This document shows positions 45,513 to 57,200 of a stretch of 64,000 nucleotides of DNA, piece by piece. This stretch comes from Avena insularis (taxonomy: Eukaryota; Streptophyta; Magnoliopsida; Poales; Poaceae). Every line of letters begins with the position of its first letter. Within the stretch, counting starts at the first letter, position 1. Where the stretch lies: the NCBI GenBank assembly GCA_023614405.1, contig CM042684.1:469163650-469227649 (forward strand). The letters run 5' to 3'. The position numbers were made by a program, and so were the translations under genes. Under the pieces are notes generated by a model. The model made no database searches and was not told where the DNA came from. It worked only from the letters and a program-made list of their open reading frames with translations.

Positions 45513-46181
45513 ATGGACACCGCATACTGGGCCATTATGACCCTAGAGGAGAACGAGGCGCTGTGGGCCTCTAGCTACCCATGCCCGCAAGGCTACCGGC
45601 TACCCGCTGACTGGATGTTGAGCGCTGGAGGAGTTCATGTCCCTCATGTGCCTCAAGGTTCTGCCCGCCAGGTGGCCATCACAAACCACTACTACCTCGA
45701 GCTCACGATGGAGCAGCGGATGGATCCCCATTGGGATCCCGACAACTATGATACCTGGAATACCTTCTTCGCTAACCGGCGGGAAAGGGAGCTTGCCAGG
45801 TACAAGGGTGATGGCATGCCCCCGTTGAACGACAACGAGGCCGGTCGCCACCTGTGGTGGGAAAACAGGACTATCATCAGTGTGTTGCGCTACATCGCCC
45901 AGGGAGATCATCCTCGCCTGTGGTGCCTGCATTTTGACCCTCCACAGAGCCACAAGAAGGCTGGCGATGGTGAAGGTTGCGAGCTACGCGGCGTCATCAT
46001 CCAGGAGCCCCCTCCCTCGTGTGTCGTGAATCCGAGGCCAGTGTGGCAGGTACCCATGGAATATGCCCTGGCTGGGCTTAGGATCCAGCCACGTGCGCCT
46101 AGCGACGACGACAATGATGATGACATAGACGAAGATGACCATGAAGTTGTGTACTATAGGGCTAGACATGAGTATGACTAA
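45513..46181 (+). CDS. Intact CACTA-borne open reading frame, 222 codons, unknown function
   Basis: The frame is uninterrupted and GC-rich. I chose the ATG at 45513 (MDTAYWAIMTLEENEAL) over the one at 45471. A TATA-like CTATATCTAG at 45451 would place the cap site near 45480, after the earlier ATG. The protein is rich in Trp, Tyr and Pro (YDTWNTFFANRRERELARY, HLWWENRTIISVLRYIAQGD) and has a strongly acidic end (DDDNDDDIDEDD). It has no signal peptide or membrane segment, and I recognise no catalytic motif. It lies between TTTAGTCCCGA-type repeats inside the CACTA, on the strand opposite to the Tnp2 transposase. It could be the element's second protein (an accessory DNA-binding factor) or a captured host gene. 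It is the only clean long frame in the CACTA. Confidence 0.6.
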   Translation: MDTAYWAIMTLEENEALWASSYPCPQGYRLPADWMLSAGGVHVPHVPQGSARQVAITNHYYLELTMEQRMDPHWDPDNYDTWNTFFANRRERELARYKGDGMPPLNDNEAGRHLWWENRTIISVLRYIAQGDHPRLWCLHFDPPQSHKKAGDGEGCELRGVIIQEPPPSCVVNPRPVWQVPMEYALAGLRIQPRAPSDDDNDDDIDEDDHEVVYYRARHEYD

Positions 46182-46363
46182 AGGGGGGCCTTTAGTCCCG
46201 ATTCCTTAGTCCCAGTTTTTTAATAATAATAAATGTCTTGAGTGTTAGTCCTGGTTTGTGGCTGGACCGGCGGGACTAAAGGGGGGCCTTTAGTCCCGAT
46301 TCCATAGTCCTAGTTAGGAAACCAGGACTGATGGATCGTTTCATACTAGATAGTGTTGGTCTC
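46182..46363. repeat. CACTA repeats downstream of the accessory reading frame
   Basis: Two near-identical GGGGGGCCTTTAGTCCCGATTCC units (46183-46205 and 46282-46304) are separated by GGACCGGCGGGACTAAAG. They are cut by the insertion at GTCTC (46359-46363). Confidence 0.65.
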
Positions 46364-47948
46364 TGATGGCCCAAAATATATCGAGCTCGTTGGGGAACCC
46401 CAAGAGAAAGGTATGATGAGCACAGTAGCAAGTTTTCCCTCAGTATGAAACCAAGGTTTAATCGAACCAGTAGGAGCAAGGAAACACCCCAAAGGTGTTG
46501 CTAGCTGAGCCTTGGCAGATGACCAAAGAAGAACATGGAGACCTGCACAACACAACCATAGAACTTTGTCCCCAACTTGTGATGAGGTTGTCAATCTCAA
46601 AGGTTTTGCTGAAAACAAAGGATTAAACGTATCGAATGGAAGAAAGTAATAGTTTTCAAAAAGTAAAAACAAAGCAGTAAACAGTTGATTGTAGATTGAT
46701 GGTAAAAAAAGGGCCGGGGTCCATAGTTCACTAGAGGTAGCTCTCCTTAAGATAGATAACATGTTGGGTGAACAAATTACAGCGGGGAAATTGACAAACA
46801 TCAAGAAAGCATACAAGCATATACTACTCATCTTGACTCCTTTGAGATTCGATTGGGCATTACAACATTATACATAGACCGCCATCTGACTGCATCTATG
46901 ACTAATAATCCACCTTCACGTTATCATTCGAACCCCCTCCAGTATTAAGTTGCAAGCAACGGATAATTGCATTACGAATTGCATGTAAAGTAAACAATAC
47001 GATTGTTCTATGAACAAAGGATTGTTGTTTTCTCCCTAGTAGCAATAGCACATCTAGTACCTTAGAGATTTATGTCACTTCCCCAGATTACCAGAGGCAT
47101 GAACCCACTATCGAGCATAAATACTAACTCTTGGAGTTGCTAGCATCTACTTGGCCAAGATAGCTACTAACAACGGAAAGCATGCAAGATCACAAATAAC
47201 AAAGACATGATAGAATCAATAATCAATCTGAAATAGCATCTCAATATCCATCGGATCCCCGCAAATACAACATGTAGAATTACAAATAGATGATCTTGAT
47301 CATGAACGGAGCTCACAAGATCTAAACATGATAGCACAAAGGAGGAGAACCAGCCATCTAGCTACTACATGGACCCGTACTCCAGAGATGAACTACTCAC
47401 GCATCACGCCGGAGGCTTGCATGATGATGAAGAAAGCCTCCAGGGTGAATTCCCCTCTCCGGCAGGGTGCCGGGAAGAGCTTCAGATCCCTCCCGATCTA
47501 GGGAAGGAGACGACGGCGGCTACAGACTCTTTCGTGGAATTTTTGATCGGGTACTTAGGGTTTCCGTATCAGAGGCAATATATAGGCAGCAGGAGACACC
47601 GAGGGGATGTCTAGGGCGGCCAGACCACCCCCTGGCGCGGCCAAGCCTGGCCGCACGGCTAGGTGGTGTGGACGGGCCCCAGCCCCTCTCCGTCTTGTAT
47701 TCTGGCTCCAGGTGTCCCTCGGTAAAATAATGACTTTGGCTTTTGTCCCATCCAATTCCGAGAATATTCATTTTCTGACTTTCCTAGAACCAAAAACAGC
47801 AGAAAAAGTAGTGGTAATCGTGGCTCTTGTTAATAGGTTAGTCCAAGAAATCATATGAAAAGTACTCCAAAGTATGGACAAAACATAAGAAAGTAGATTA
47901 AACCAAGCATGGAACATCAAAAATTAGAAATACATTTGCAATGTATCA
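46364..47948 (-). repeat. 3' LTR of the 46364-53490 element
   Basis: It is collinear with 51891-53490. The TATA-like TATATATTG (minus strand) is at about 47575-47583. It is followed on the right by the complement of AAGCTTGGGGATGT. Versus the 5' LTR it has a small deletion near 46520 where GGGCACACTACCAGTGCC-type sequence is missing. Confidence 0.9.
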
Positions 47949-50617
47949 ACATCCCCAAGCTTAACTCCTGCTCGTCCTCGAGTAGGTAAGTGATAAAAAG
48001 AAAGAATAATTTTTGAGGTGACATGCACCATCATAAACTTGATCAAAGTATTTGTAAAACATTCATAGCTGGGATCATAGTACTTCAATCATAACATGAA
48101 AGACAAAGTTCTAGCAATAAAACAAAGAAACTATGATGCAACATGAAAAGGCACAAACAAAAGATTCATGAATAACAATGTTTTGCAAGACGTTTGTTTG
48201 TTTCACATAAATAAAACATAGCATAGTATTCAACTTGTCCCTCATAGAGTAGCAAATATAAATGAATAGGACACCTTCAAAGTTCATAAGAGTGACTAGA
48301 TACAAATAGTTTAAAACAAGAAATGTCAAGGTATGCATCAATCAATAAGTCTTGGAACAATGCACATAGAACTAAGAATGGCCACTATGCTCTCAAAGTA
48401 GGTGCATAAAGATAGAAGGTGGAGACTCAACATAAAAGTAAAAGAAAGGCCTTCATAGAAGGAAGTAGGGATTCAAGTCTCATAAAGAGCTTCCAAAAAT
48501 TATGGTACTTAATAGCTTTCAGATCTCATTGCCCCTATCATAAGCATCTTGAAGGTGATTAAGGTTAAAGTGACACAACTAAGAGGATATGCTTTACAAG
48601 TTATAAGCCGGAATATCATGCCCCTTACTTACGAAGACCGAACCTCATGCTACTCAACTTTAGTCACGAGCAAGCTCTTGTCATTGTAAGTACATATGTA
48701 TCATAAAGAACCGACAACGGGGTACCCCTTGCACATAATATAGGAGCTATCCCATAATCAAAATGACAAGGCAAGTAGACAATGAGCAACTCAGCGATCT
48801 TTTTATTTGCTATTTGCATAGGTTTTTATTGAGGATGCTTCATAGAATGCTCATTATGGTGATGCTGCAAGTTTCCACCATGATTAGGCATGGCTTAGGC
48901 TAGCGACCCAGGCGTTTCTCTAACACACATACAAACTCCATGATCTCACAAGTTCCACTTTTATTTCACACCGCCGGGATCCATCAACAAAATAACATGA
49001 TATCAATTGGGTACAAAGTACAGGTGCAATGTTGAAAGCATTCCCCATGATACATGGTTCTGCAAACTTCAACTTATAAAGCACAAGCATATACGCAACA
49101 AAGAAGGACCCAATGGTTCAAGTTTATTAAATGCAAAAAAGTAAAGTGTGCCATCAAGTTCGTGAGAACTTTAATCACTAGTTTTCTCATAACAAGTTTA
49201 ATTTGGAAGGTAAACAAAAGCATGAATATACTTGGAATAGCATAAGCTAGTAGGTAGGTATGGTGGACTATTTGGAATAACTTGGTTTAGGGAGTTGGAT
49301 GCATGAGTGGAACTTATACTTGGTTGTGGAGGCTAGCAAAAGACTGGGAGCGACAAACTAAGAGAGCAATAATGGCCATAATCATGCAGAGCGACAAAAC
49401 ATCATTGATCAAAGCATAAAGTGATACTACAAGTTGAAAACTAAAGGATCATAAAGGCTATGGTGACTTGGGATAGTCATAACATGGTGTGAGCATGCGC
49501 CAAGTCAACCCAAATAAAGCATCAAAGGAGAATACCACAATACTATGCTTTAATATGCTAAAACAACGCATGATCCTTTCAAGGCACATTAAGCAATCTC
49601 AATTGTTTATAACAATTCATGCTACAGCAAAGAATACTAAGCATAAAGCCAAAACAATATCAAGCATGGCATGACAAAGCATAGGCCACAGTCAAAAACA
49701 AGCTCTCTTTAACACTTAAGCATGAACTTTCCTACTCTTTTCCAATCCAAACCAAACTATTTGAAAAACATTGCATGAAAGAGGGGTTCCAACCAATTTA
49801 TTTCAGAAAACAAAGCAAACGAAAAACCAAAACGAAAACGAAAAAGAAGACGCTCCAAGAACAACACAACTGTGCATGAAATAATAAAAATGAAGTGTTT
49901 GGAAGAAACCTGAGATTTTTATTGATGAAGAAGGGGATGCCTTGGGCATCCCCAAGCTTTGACGCTTGTAATTCTTGGATATTTCTTGGGGTGACATGCG
50001 TGGCATCCACAAGCTTGAGCTTTAGTCCATCCTTCATCTCATTACTCATTCCTTCCAAACACCTGAAATTTTTCCTTCATACAAAACTTCACACAATCTT
50101 TATTAGCAACATTAGTGCACTCAAGATAATAAGTCTTTAGGTTCAGTTCCAACACCAATAAAACTTCCATTAAAACACAAGCTACTGTAGCACTTCCCTC
50201 AAAAAGCTCAATTCCCCAAAAGAACTCAAAAAGGAACCAACAGGAAGCAAATGCAAATAATGGCAGAAATCTGTCAAAACAGACCAGCAGGTAGAAACGA
50301 ATTTTTTTGAAGACCTTATGTTGCTCAAATCAAAAAGTGTTGAACTAAAGAAAGTTAGATAACAACCTGGGGCAGAAGCACAAATATTTACGCCTAAAAA
50401 GAACGTACAGAGATTTTACACGAATTTTTACGATAAAGCACAAAAATCTGTTTCGGGACAGCAACTTTCCCAATCATTACTTCTCTGTCATTAGAGGTTA
50501 CTCTTGGCACAAAAAGCAAATAAAAAGGATAAAGAGCGGTTATTACTGAAGTAATAACTTCCAAACTCATCTAAAACTTTTGGGTTATCTCACAATAAGT
50601 ACTTTTCTTTAACGCCT
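47949..50617 (-). other. Conserved 3' non-coding region of the 46364-53490 element
   Basis: Nearly the whole stretch aligns by eye with 26075-28760. It includes the polypurine complement at 47950 and an internal CATCCCCAAGCTT at 49947-49959; the partner at 50003 is mutated to CATCCACAAGCTT. The frames present are short and interrupted. Confidence 0.65.
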
Positions 50618-51500
50618 TTAAGTTAGGCATGACAGTTTGAGAAGATGCTCACATAAGGAATATGAATCGAAGTAAAAGAGAGCATCAAGAAGCAAATTCA
50701 AAGCACATTTAAGTCTAACCCACTTCCTATGCATAGGAATCTTGTAAGAAAATAAATCAAAGAAGCACATAGTAACAAGAATGGGTAGATAAAACAAGAG
50801 CAACTTCAAAACTTTCAGCACATAGAGAGGTGTTTCATTACCATGAAAACTTCTACAACCATATTTTCCTCTCTCATAATAATTTGCAGTAGCCTCATGA
50901 ATAAACTCAACAATATAACTATCACATAAATCATGATTTTCATGATCTACAAACACTAGAGCTTTATTATAAACATTTTCAAAAGAATCCGCAGGAACAT
51001 GACATTCGTCCTCCTTTGGTAAGCATGGGGGACAATCAAATAATGTAAGGGGTAAAGAGTTACTCTCATTAGAAGGTAGGGATGGGTAGATCCATTCTTC
51101 CTCCTCTTGATCATCACTCTCCTCCTCTTTTCATCCAATGAGCTTCCAGTTTCAGCAATTTCTTCTTCCATAGGCTCCTGCAAGGCATTATTCTCTTCCA
51201 TTGGTGGAGAGCATCTATTAAGATATTCAGGAATATAGCCATTTTCTACCTTTTAATTATCAAAGAAAAATTTAAGTATATCATAAACCTCATATTTATA
51301 AGGTGAATCATCAGTATTTTCAAGCAAACTAGCAAGTTCAAATGCACCCTTCCAAGCAATAAATTCTTCAATTTGTTCCACATCATAAAAGTCATAATTC
51401 CCTTTAACATAAGAAGATATGGTAACATTATCATTATACTCACATTGAAAAGGGAGGTGTTTATACCTCCTACAGCAACAAGATTTATCAAAGCAATCAG
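50618..51500 (-). pseudogene. Element-encoded protein of unknown function with a hydrophobic segment
   Basis: On the minus strand a broken frame begins about 51500 (YKHLPFQCEYNDNVTIS, DFYDVEQIEEFIAW). It has a stop near 51255, an acidic Glu-rich middle (EEEIAETGSSLDE), and a frameshift near 51125. It then runs cleanly from 50980 to a stop at 50618 (FVDHENHDLCDSYIVEF, YERGKYGCRSFHG). Its end holds a long hydrophobic stretch (LKLLLFYLPILVTMCFFDLF) and a second one (LNLLLDALFYF), suggesting membrane association. It is not gag or pol. A remnant of the env-like frame known from Athila elements is possible but unproven. Confidence 0.5.
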
Positions 51501-51862
51501 TAATAAGTAATATTATAAGTAGAGCACATGTTTATAGCAATGGTATACAATTTATCAATTTGTTCCCATAAGTGTTTCCCTTTTTGTGACAAGCGGTGTT
51601 CCTTATAATAATATTTTTGTTCTTGTGTGAACCCACCTTGCCAATTAGATTCAGTTTCAAAGAAACCAACAATTGATAGAAAGCATGATAAAGCAAGACA
51701 ATAACAGACCAATGAAAATAACAACTATAGTATGAACTAATTTTTTTTGTATTTTTGATAAAGAAACAAGCAAACAAAGCAGAAAGTAAACTAAGCAAAA
51801 CAAAAATAACAAAGTAAAGAGATTGGTTATGAGGGACTCCCCTTGTGAAGATGTCCTTGACT
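51501..51862 (-). other. Leader between primer site and unknown frame
   Basis: This matches the post-primer leader of the 17167-40673 element: the reverse of ACAAGGACATCTTCACAAGG and CTTGTTTCTTTATCAAAAA, compare 18695-18800. It is AT-rich with no reading frame, and the gag start expected here is absent. Confidence 0.55.
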
Positions 51863-51879
51863 CCCCGGCAACGGCGCCA
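51863..51879 (-). promoter_or_regulatory. Primer-binding site of the 46364-53490 element
   Basis: CCCCGGCAACGGCGCCA on the plus strand is TGGCGCCGTTGCCGGGG on the minus, 11 nt from the LTR end at 51891. Confidence 0.85.
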
Positions 51880-51890
51880 GAAAAGTAGCT

Positions 51891-53490
51891 TGATGGCCCA
51901 AAATATATCGAGCTCGTTGGGGAACCCCAAGAGGAAGGTATGATGAGCACAGTAGCAAGTTTTCCCTCAGTATGAAACAAAGGTTTAATCGAACCAGTAG
52001 GAGTAAGGAAACACCCCAAAGGTGTTGCTAGCTGAGCCTTGGCAGGGCACACTACCAGTGCCAGCAGTAACGTGGAGACCTGCACAACACAACCACAGAA
52101 CTCTGTCCCCAACTTGCGATGAGGTTGTCAATCTCACCAGTTTTGCTGAAAACAAAGGATTAAACGTATCGAATGGAAGAAAGTAATAGTTTGTAGAAAG
52201 TAAACACAAAGCAGTAAACAGTTGATTGTAGATTGATGGTAAAAGAAAGGACTGGCGTCCATAGTTCACTAGAGGTGGCTCTCCTTAAGATAGATAACAT
52301 GTTGGGTGAACAAATTACAGCGGGGCAATTGACAAACATCGAGAAAGCATACAAGCATATACTACTCATCTTGACTCCTTTGAGATTCGATTGGGAATTA
52401 CAACATTATACATAGACCGCCATCCAACTGCATCTATGACTAATAATCCACCTTCAGGTTATCATCCGAACCCCCTCCAGTATTAAGTTGCAAGCAACAG
52501 ATAATTGCATTATGAATTGTGTGTAAAGTAAACAATATGATTGTTCTATGAATAAAGGATTGTTGTTTTCTCCCTAGTAGCAACAGCACATCTAGTATCT
52601 TAGAGATTTCTGTCACTTCCCCAGATTACCAGAGGCATGAACCAACTATCGAGCATAAATACTAACTCTTGGAGTTGCTAGCATCTACTTGGCCAAGATA
52701 GCTACTAACAACGGAAAGCATGCAAGATCACAAATAACAAAGACATGATAGAATCAATAATCAATCTGAAATAGCATCTCAATATCCATCGATTCCTTGC
52801 AAACACAACATGCAGAATTACAAATAGATGATCTTGATCATGAACGGAGCTCACAAGATCTAAACATGATAGCACAAAGGAGGAGAACCAGCCATCTAGC
52901 TACTACATGGACCCGTAGTCTAGAGATGAACTACTCACGCATCACACCGGAGGCTTGCATGATGATGAAGAAGGCCTCCAGGGTGAATTCCCCTCTCCGG
53001 CAGGATGCCGGGAAGAGCTTCAGATCCCTCCCGATCTAGGGATGGAGACGACGGCGGCTACAGACTCTTTCGTGGAATTTTTGATCGGGTACTTAGGGTT
53101 TCCGTATCGGAGGCAATATATAGGCGGAAGGAGAGGCCGAGAGGGTTCCTGGGGCAGCCAGACCACCCCCTGGCGCGGGCCAAGCCTGGCCGCGCGGCCA
53201 GGTGGTGTGGTTGGGCCCTAGCCCCTCTCCGTATCGTATTCTGGCTCTAGGTGTCCCTCAGTAAAATAATGACTTTGGCTTTTGTCCCGTCCAATTCCGA
53301 GAATATTCATTTTCTGACTTTCCTAGAACCAAAAACAGCAGAAAACAGACAGCTGGCACTATGGCTCTTGTTAATAGGTTAGTCCAAGAAATCATATGAA
53401 ATGTACTCCAAAGTGTGGACAAAACATAAGAAAGTAGATAAAACCAAGCATGGAACATCAAAAATTATAGATACATTTGCAATGTATCAG
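51891..53490 (-). repeat. 5' LTR of the 46364-53490 element
   Basis: This is 1600 bp, from TGATGGCCCAAAATATATCG to GCAATGTATCA. The minus-strand TATA motif CCTATATATTG lies at about 53113-53123, which splits a U3 of about 370 bp (shared with the gag-protease element) from R-U5 (not shared). Confidence 0.9.
53113..53123 (-). promoter_or_regulatory. TATA box of the Athila-like LTR
   Basis: CAATATATAGG on the plus strand reads CCTATATATTG on the minus. It is conserved at 47574-47584 and at 11415-11425 in the solo LTR. Confidence 0.6.
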
Positions 53491-53542
53491 TCTCTCTACA
53501 ACTTTCCCGAACTATGAAGATGTTGTTCTATTCTAGTGTTGG

Positions 53543-53857
53543 GTAACTAATTTCACATATTAGGGAGTACATCTATGGCCAACTTGTTGGAGATGCCAGA
53601 GCACTAGGCTCCGCTAGCATCTCCCTCAAGTTTGACATAGTGTTGTCCCTACTCTCGCACACCATCTTGCGATTTATAACTTCTCTAACTAGATTAATAC
53701 GCTAGGGAGCTAACTAATTCACATATTAGGGAGTGCATATATGGCCAGTTTGTTGGAGATGCCAGAGGACTGGGCTCCGCCAGCATCTCCCTCAAACTGG
53801 TCGTAGTGTTCTCCCTGCTCTCGCACACCATATTGTTTGCAGTTGATAACTTCACAA
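53543..53857 (+). repeat. Two ~150-bp diverged direct repeats in the CACTA interior
   Basis: Units 53543-53690 and 53708-53857 share CACATATTAGGGAGT, TTGTTGGAGATGCCAGAG, GGCTCCGC, AGCATCTCCCTCAA and CTCTCGCACACCAT, with scattered substitutions. Each also contains GGAGATGCC and GCATCTCC, which can pair within the unit. Confidence 0.75.
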
Positions 53858-53886
53858 GGATGCCTATTTATAGATTAAGCAGCACA

Positions 53887-53991
53887 ACATAGTGTCGACA
53901 CTCACGACATAATGTCGACACTCACCCCTGTCATAGTGTTGCCACTCACTTGAATAGTGCTACCACTTACGAAATAGTGTCGACACTCACA
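53887..53991 (+). repeat. Array of ~20-bp units with the palindrome GTGTCGACAC
   Basis: Five units of ATAGTGTCGACACTCAC type occur at 53889, 53909, 53933, 53954 and 53973, with spacing of about 20-24 bp. The core GTGTCGACAC is a perfect palindrome in the first and last units and is degenerate in the middle ones. They lie just inside CCGGGACTAAA-type subterminal repeats and could be protein-binding sites. Confidence 0.7.
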
Positions 53992-54145
53992 TTTAGTCCC
54001 GGATGGTATCTCCAACCGGGACTATAGGTTCATCTTTAGTCCCGGTTGGAGACACCCACCAACACTAAACATGTTCGCGCCGGCCCCAGCCTGCCACAAC
54101 CCCTTAAGTCCCGGTTGGTGTCTCCAACCGGGACTAAATATGAAA
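53992..54145. repeat. CACTA subterminal repeats on the transposase 3' side
   Basis: TTTAGTCCCGG(A/T)TGG and CCAACCGGGACTA alternate three times, each pair flanking GGTGTCTCCAACC or similar, giving short hairpins. This is the same motif class as at 9400, 44714 and 54100. Confidence 0.7.
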
Positions 54146-54249
54146 AGATTGCCTTGGAACTATTCAGAATGCTCGGGAACAATACATTACATAAATGTTT
54201 TCTTCTGAGTTATCAGAACACAGTTACATAAAATGTTTAATACATTATA

Positions 54250-57200
54250 TTACACATCATTTCTTCGTGTGTTTCCCTTTTGATTGCGTCGTAACCATGG
54301 AGCATATTCTTTAATTAACAGGGCTGTTGGATCAGTGTTCACTACGAAGGGCGGAATTTCATGAAACTTATCACAATCTTCTAACATGTCTATCTTGTCC
54401 TCCACTCCCACGATGTTTCTTTTCCCTGAAAGAACTATGTGGCCCTTTGGCTCATCGTCTGATGTATTATGTTGCTTATTTTTTCTTTTTCTCAGTGGTA
54501 TACATGTCCTTCACATAGAAAACCTAGGCCACATCATTGGCTAGGACGAATGGTTCATCTAAGTACGCAAGATTGTTGAGATCCACCGTTGTCATTCTGT
54601 ATTGCTCGTCTACCTTTACCCCGCCTCCTGTCAGATTTACCCATTTGCACTGAAACAAGGGGACCTTAAAATTAGGTCCATAGTCAAGTTCTCATATCTC
54701 CTCTATGTAACCATAATATGTGGTCTTGGACCCATTGTCGTTTGTTGCATCAAACCAGACACCACTGTTTTGGTTGGTGCTCTTTTCATCTTGGGCGATT
54801 GTGTAAAATGTATTCCCATTTATCTCGTACCCTTGGAAAGTTGATATAGTCGAAGATGGTGACCTGGACAACAAGTACAACTCATCTCCAAGAGTGTTGT
54901 TTCTTATGAGATGTTGCAACAAACCCCCGAAAGTCTTCATGTGTTCATCTATAATCCAGTCGTCATGCTTCCCACGGTTCTTGGAGTGTAAAATTTGCTT
55001 GTGTTCCTCGATATATGGAGCCGTCAAGATAGAATTCTGTAGAACTGTGTAATGTGCTTCAGTGTAAGAATGCCCGTCCCTACATATTATTGATTTCCTT
55101 CCTAGAGTGTCTTTTCCACTCAGTCTCCCCTCATGTCGTGATTGAGGAAGACCAGTCACCTTAAGGTCAGGAACAAAGTCAACACAAAACTCAATGACCT
55201 CCTCTGTTCCATAGCCCTTGGAGATGCTTCCTTTAGGCCTAGAACGGTTACGAACATATTTATTTAAGACTCCCATGAACCTCTCAAAGGGGAACATATT
55301 GTATAGAAATACAGGACCGAGAATGGAAATCTCTTCGACTAGGTGAACCAGGAGGTGCGTCCTAATATTGAAGAAGGATGGTGGGAACACCAACTCAAAA
55401 CTGACAAGACATTGGACCACATCATTCTGTAATCATCGTAGATCCTCAGGATTGATTATCTTCTGAGAGATTTCATTGAGAAATGCACATAGCTTCACAA
55501 TGGGTACTCGAACATAATCCGGTAGAAGCCTCCTCAATGCAATCTGAAGCAATTGCACCATAATCATGTGGTAGTCATGAGACTTTAGGTTTTGGAACTT
55601 TTTCTCTGCCATATTTATTATTCCCTTTATATTGAGAAGCTAGACGGGACCTTGATACTGCTCAGGCATTCAAAAAATATTTCCTTCTCTTGTTTGGTAA
55701 GAGCGTAGCTGGCATGACCTAGAAATCATTCTGGATGCAGGCCTTTTGGGTCTTTCATACGTTGCTGGTCCTTCCATGCTTCCGGTGTATCTTTTGTCTT
55801 CCCATACATGCCTAAGAAGCCTAGCAGGTTCACGCAAAGATTTTTCGTCATATCGATTGCAGAGCAGACCTCTAGGAATTTCCAATAGGGTAGCTCCCAA
55901 AATATAGTTTTTTTCCACATGGGTTTGTGTCCGTCAGCGTCCTTCGGAACAGATTGTCCGCCCTAACCCTTTCCAAAGATTACTATTTGATCCAAATCCT
56001 TGACCATATCAAATACATCAGCACCAGTACGTTCCTTAGGCTTCGGCTAGTCACATGCCTGACCATTGAAATGCTTGCCTCTCTTTCTTAAGGGATGATT
56101 GGGCAAAAGAAATCAATGATGCCCCGTGTAAACATTCTTCTTACAATGTTGCAATTATATACTTTCAGTCTCATCTAAACAGTATGTGCATGCATTGTAT
56201 CTCTTGTTTGTCTGCCGTGAAAGGTTACTAAGAGCAGGTCAGTCATTGATTGTTACGAAAAGCAACGCTCGAAGGTCAAATTCTTCTTGCTTGTGCTCAG
56301 CCCACACATGTATGCTGGTTTCGTGCCACAACTGTAAAAGTTCTTCAACTAATGGCCTTAGGTACACATCAATGTCGCTTCCGGGTTGCTTTGGGCCTTG
56401 GATCATCACTGGCATCATAATGAACTTCCGCTTCATGCATAACCAAGGAGGAAGGTTATAGACACATAGAGTCACGGGCCAGGTGCTGTGACTGGAGATC
56501 TGCTCCCCAAAAGGATTCATGCCATCTGTACTTAGACCAAACCTTAAGTTTCTTGCGTCATCTGCAAATTTTGGATAGTCTCTATCGATTTTTCTCCATG
56601 TCGTCACCCATCAGCAGGGTGTCATCCTGTCTGACTTACGTTCCTCTTTATGCCATCGCAAAAACTTGGCGTGCTCTTTGTTTCTGAACAAATGTTTCAA
56701 CCGTGGTATTATAGGAGCATACCACATCACCTTGGCAGGAACCCTCTTCCGGGGGGCTCGCCCTCAACATCACCAGGGTCATCTTGTCTAATCTTATACC
56801 GCAATACAGTGCATACCGGGCATACATCCAAATTCTCGTACTCCTCACCGCGGTAGAGGATGCAGTCATTAGGGCATGCATGTATCTTCTGAACCTCTAA
56901 ACCTAGAGGGCAGACAACCTTCTTTGCTTCGTACGTACTGGCGGGCAATACGTTATCCTTTGGAAGCATATTCTTCATCATTTTCAGCAACTTTTCAAAT
57001 AAGGAGTCAGGTATACCATACTCTGCCTTCCATCGCAGCAATTATAGTGTGCTACCCAGCTTTTTCAGACCATTTTCACAATTTGGATACAACAACTTTT
57101 TGTGATCCTCTAACATGTGATAGAACTTCTCCCTCTCTTTTTCAATTTCGTAGTCTCTCTGTGCATCGGCAATGGTCCGACCAAGATCATTAGTGGGCTC

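Larger units (their letters stand above)
46364..53490 (-). mobile_element. Non-autonomous Athila-like element inserted directly into the CACTA
   Basis: The ends are TGATGGCCC (46364) and GCAATGTATCA (53490), with an exact TSD GTCTC at 46359-46363 and 53491-53495. LTRs are 46364-47948 (3', 1585 bp) and 51891-53490 (5', 1600 bp). The primer-site complement lies at 51863-51879 and the purine-tract complement at 47950-47962. The 3.9-kb interior lacks recognisable gag, protease, RT or integrase and carries one degenerate unknown reading frame plus the family's 3' non-coding tract. The solo LTR at 10189-11789 is the same family. Confidence 0.92.
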
